A stretch of 64,000 bases of DNA from Ascarosepion bandense (Eukaryota > Mollusca > Cephalopoda > Sepiida > Sepiidae). Each line of letters starts with the position of its first letter. Within the stretch, counting starts at the first letter, position 1. Below are positions 63,331-64,000 of this stretch, piece after piece. The stretch is taken from contig JBBBDQ010001156.1 in NCBI GenBank assembly GCA_037127315.1, positions 350,001 to 414,000 on the forward strand. Reading direction: 5' to 3'. The notes under the pieces were generated by a model. It was not told the origin of the DNA. It saw nothing but the letters and a program-made list of their open reading frames with translations, and did not search any database. A program made the translations under genes and the position numbers.

Positions 63331-63870
63331 CTTGTTCTGGGCATGACGGCAAGGTGCATCCAGCAGCATGGCCTCTGATTGGAAGGTTGTGAGGAGCATG
63401 GAACTACCTCTTATTACTGTTGTTCTCAGGTCCATCCTGACCCGGAGGGGTCGTACCTGTTACGGTCCCAGATATGGGCACACAGTTAACACCCCCAAAT
63501 TGAGGTCAAAGCACTAACAAAGTATAAAAATACACTTTTATAAAAATATATACATAACAATAGACTTTCAGAGAACAATATACATTTTGAAATGAAAAAT
63601 ATTACCAACAATATATTTTTTAAGAAAAGATTATTACCATAACACATTTTTGAAGGAAAAAACTCTCAGCAAAAAACTTTTGAATACAAAACTGGAAGAC
63701 ATCTTCAGTTTTCTAAAATAAACAATAAAAATAATTTTTCATCAATATTTGAGTTAATCAACCTTCTCACTATAAACGAACATTTAAAAAAAACCTTGAA
63801 ATACCACTTTTTGGCATTAAATAACCCACAGAGGTTTTGATATGCCGTTAAACAAAACTCCATCTTAAAC
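63331..63870 (+). repeat. Dispersed repeat family D, second long copy
   Basis: Same block order as 24,759-25,265, including GGAAGACATCTTCAGTTTTC, TTTTTGGCATTAAATAACCC and GATATGCCGTTAAACAAAAC. Non-coding. Confidence 0.75.
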
Positions 63871-64000
63871 TCTCGCATTTCTTGAATATGGATTTCTCGT
63901 CCAGTATCTTAATTTCCTGTCAATTGTGATCACCAAAAACTGAAATGCAAATTCAGTCTTTATTTTCCGTTTTTTTTTTTACCTGAATCCTGTACTTTTA
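63871..64000. other. No feature recognised
   Basis: Window end with anonymous AT-rich sequence. Confidence 0.5.

Noticed and set aside
1..64000. Assignment to octopus or squid because of SINE and TA/CA microsatellite density
   Set aside because: I did not find the tRNA-derived SINE that I remember as very common in coleoid cephalopod DNA, and the SINEs here are ones I cannot name. A broad invertebrate label is all I can support.

Overview
This is an AT-rich, intron- and gene-desert-like stretch of metazoan nuclear DNA made almost entirely of transposable-element debris, satellites and microsatellites. I find no host protein-coding gene that I can support. The long ORFs are retrotransposon fragments, antisense shadows of them, or stop-free frames through tandem repeats. 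The organism is most likely an invertebrate: there are 5S-like sequences close to the metazoan 5S consensus, an R2/R4-type LINE with a restriction-like endonuclease, RTE-like and Jockey/CR1-like LINEs, Penelope-type GIY-YIG remnants, mariner, a piggyBac-type MITE, Helitron-like ends, and long (TA)n, (CA)n and (GATA)n arrays. A mollusc or other lophotrochozoan is plausible, but the species cannot be fixed from sequence alone.

Layout. 0-7 kb: SINE and RTE remnants, tRNA-like repeats, inverted repeats and TA/CA microsatellites. 7.2-9.2 kb: a degenerate ~180-bp tandem family that ends in a perfect 143-bp-arm palindrome next to a TIR-bearing MITE (family A). 9.4-13.7 kb: a duplicated SINE, a piggyBac-type MITE with two 99-bp TTAA-bounded units, and LINE remnants. 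14.1-20.3 kb: a ~6.2-kb satellite of a 39-bp monomer with 118-bp, 78-bp and 468-bp higher-order periods. 20.3-34.4 kb: SINEs, a tandem-core short retroelement, Helitron-like elements, RTE and other LINE RT remnants, 5S-like sequences fused to a tRNA-type SINE, and a perfect 104-bp inverted repeat. 34.8-42.5 kb: TA, GATA and TCTA arrays, a GIY-YIG remnant, mariner and RTE remnants. 45.2-48.8 kb: the best-preserved element, a minus-strand RLE-type LINE. 49-55 kb: LINE tails, a Penelope-type remnant, and a 5'-truncated RLE-LINE copy next to an (AAT)n run. 56-62.3 kb: a second, decayed plus-strand RLE-LINE copy split by at least five later insertions. 62.3-64 kb: SINE and family D remnants.

The elements appear to work as partnerships. 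The short element with the amplified core (SINE-T) ends in the same 3' tail as the Jockey/CR1-like LINE in this window. The type II SINE carries a 5S-like head and shares its tail with family D. The RLE-LINE copies lie next to AAT/ATA runs, which recalls the TAA-microsatellite preference of R4/Dong elements. Nearly every coding remnant is broken by stops or frameshifts, so nothing here looks able to move on its own.
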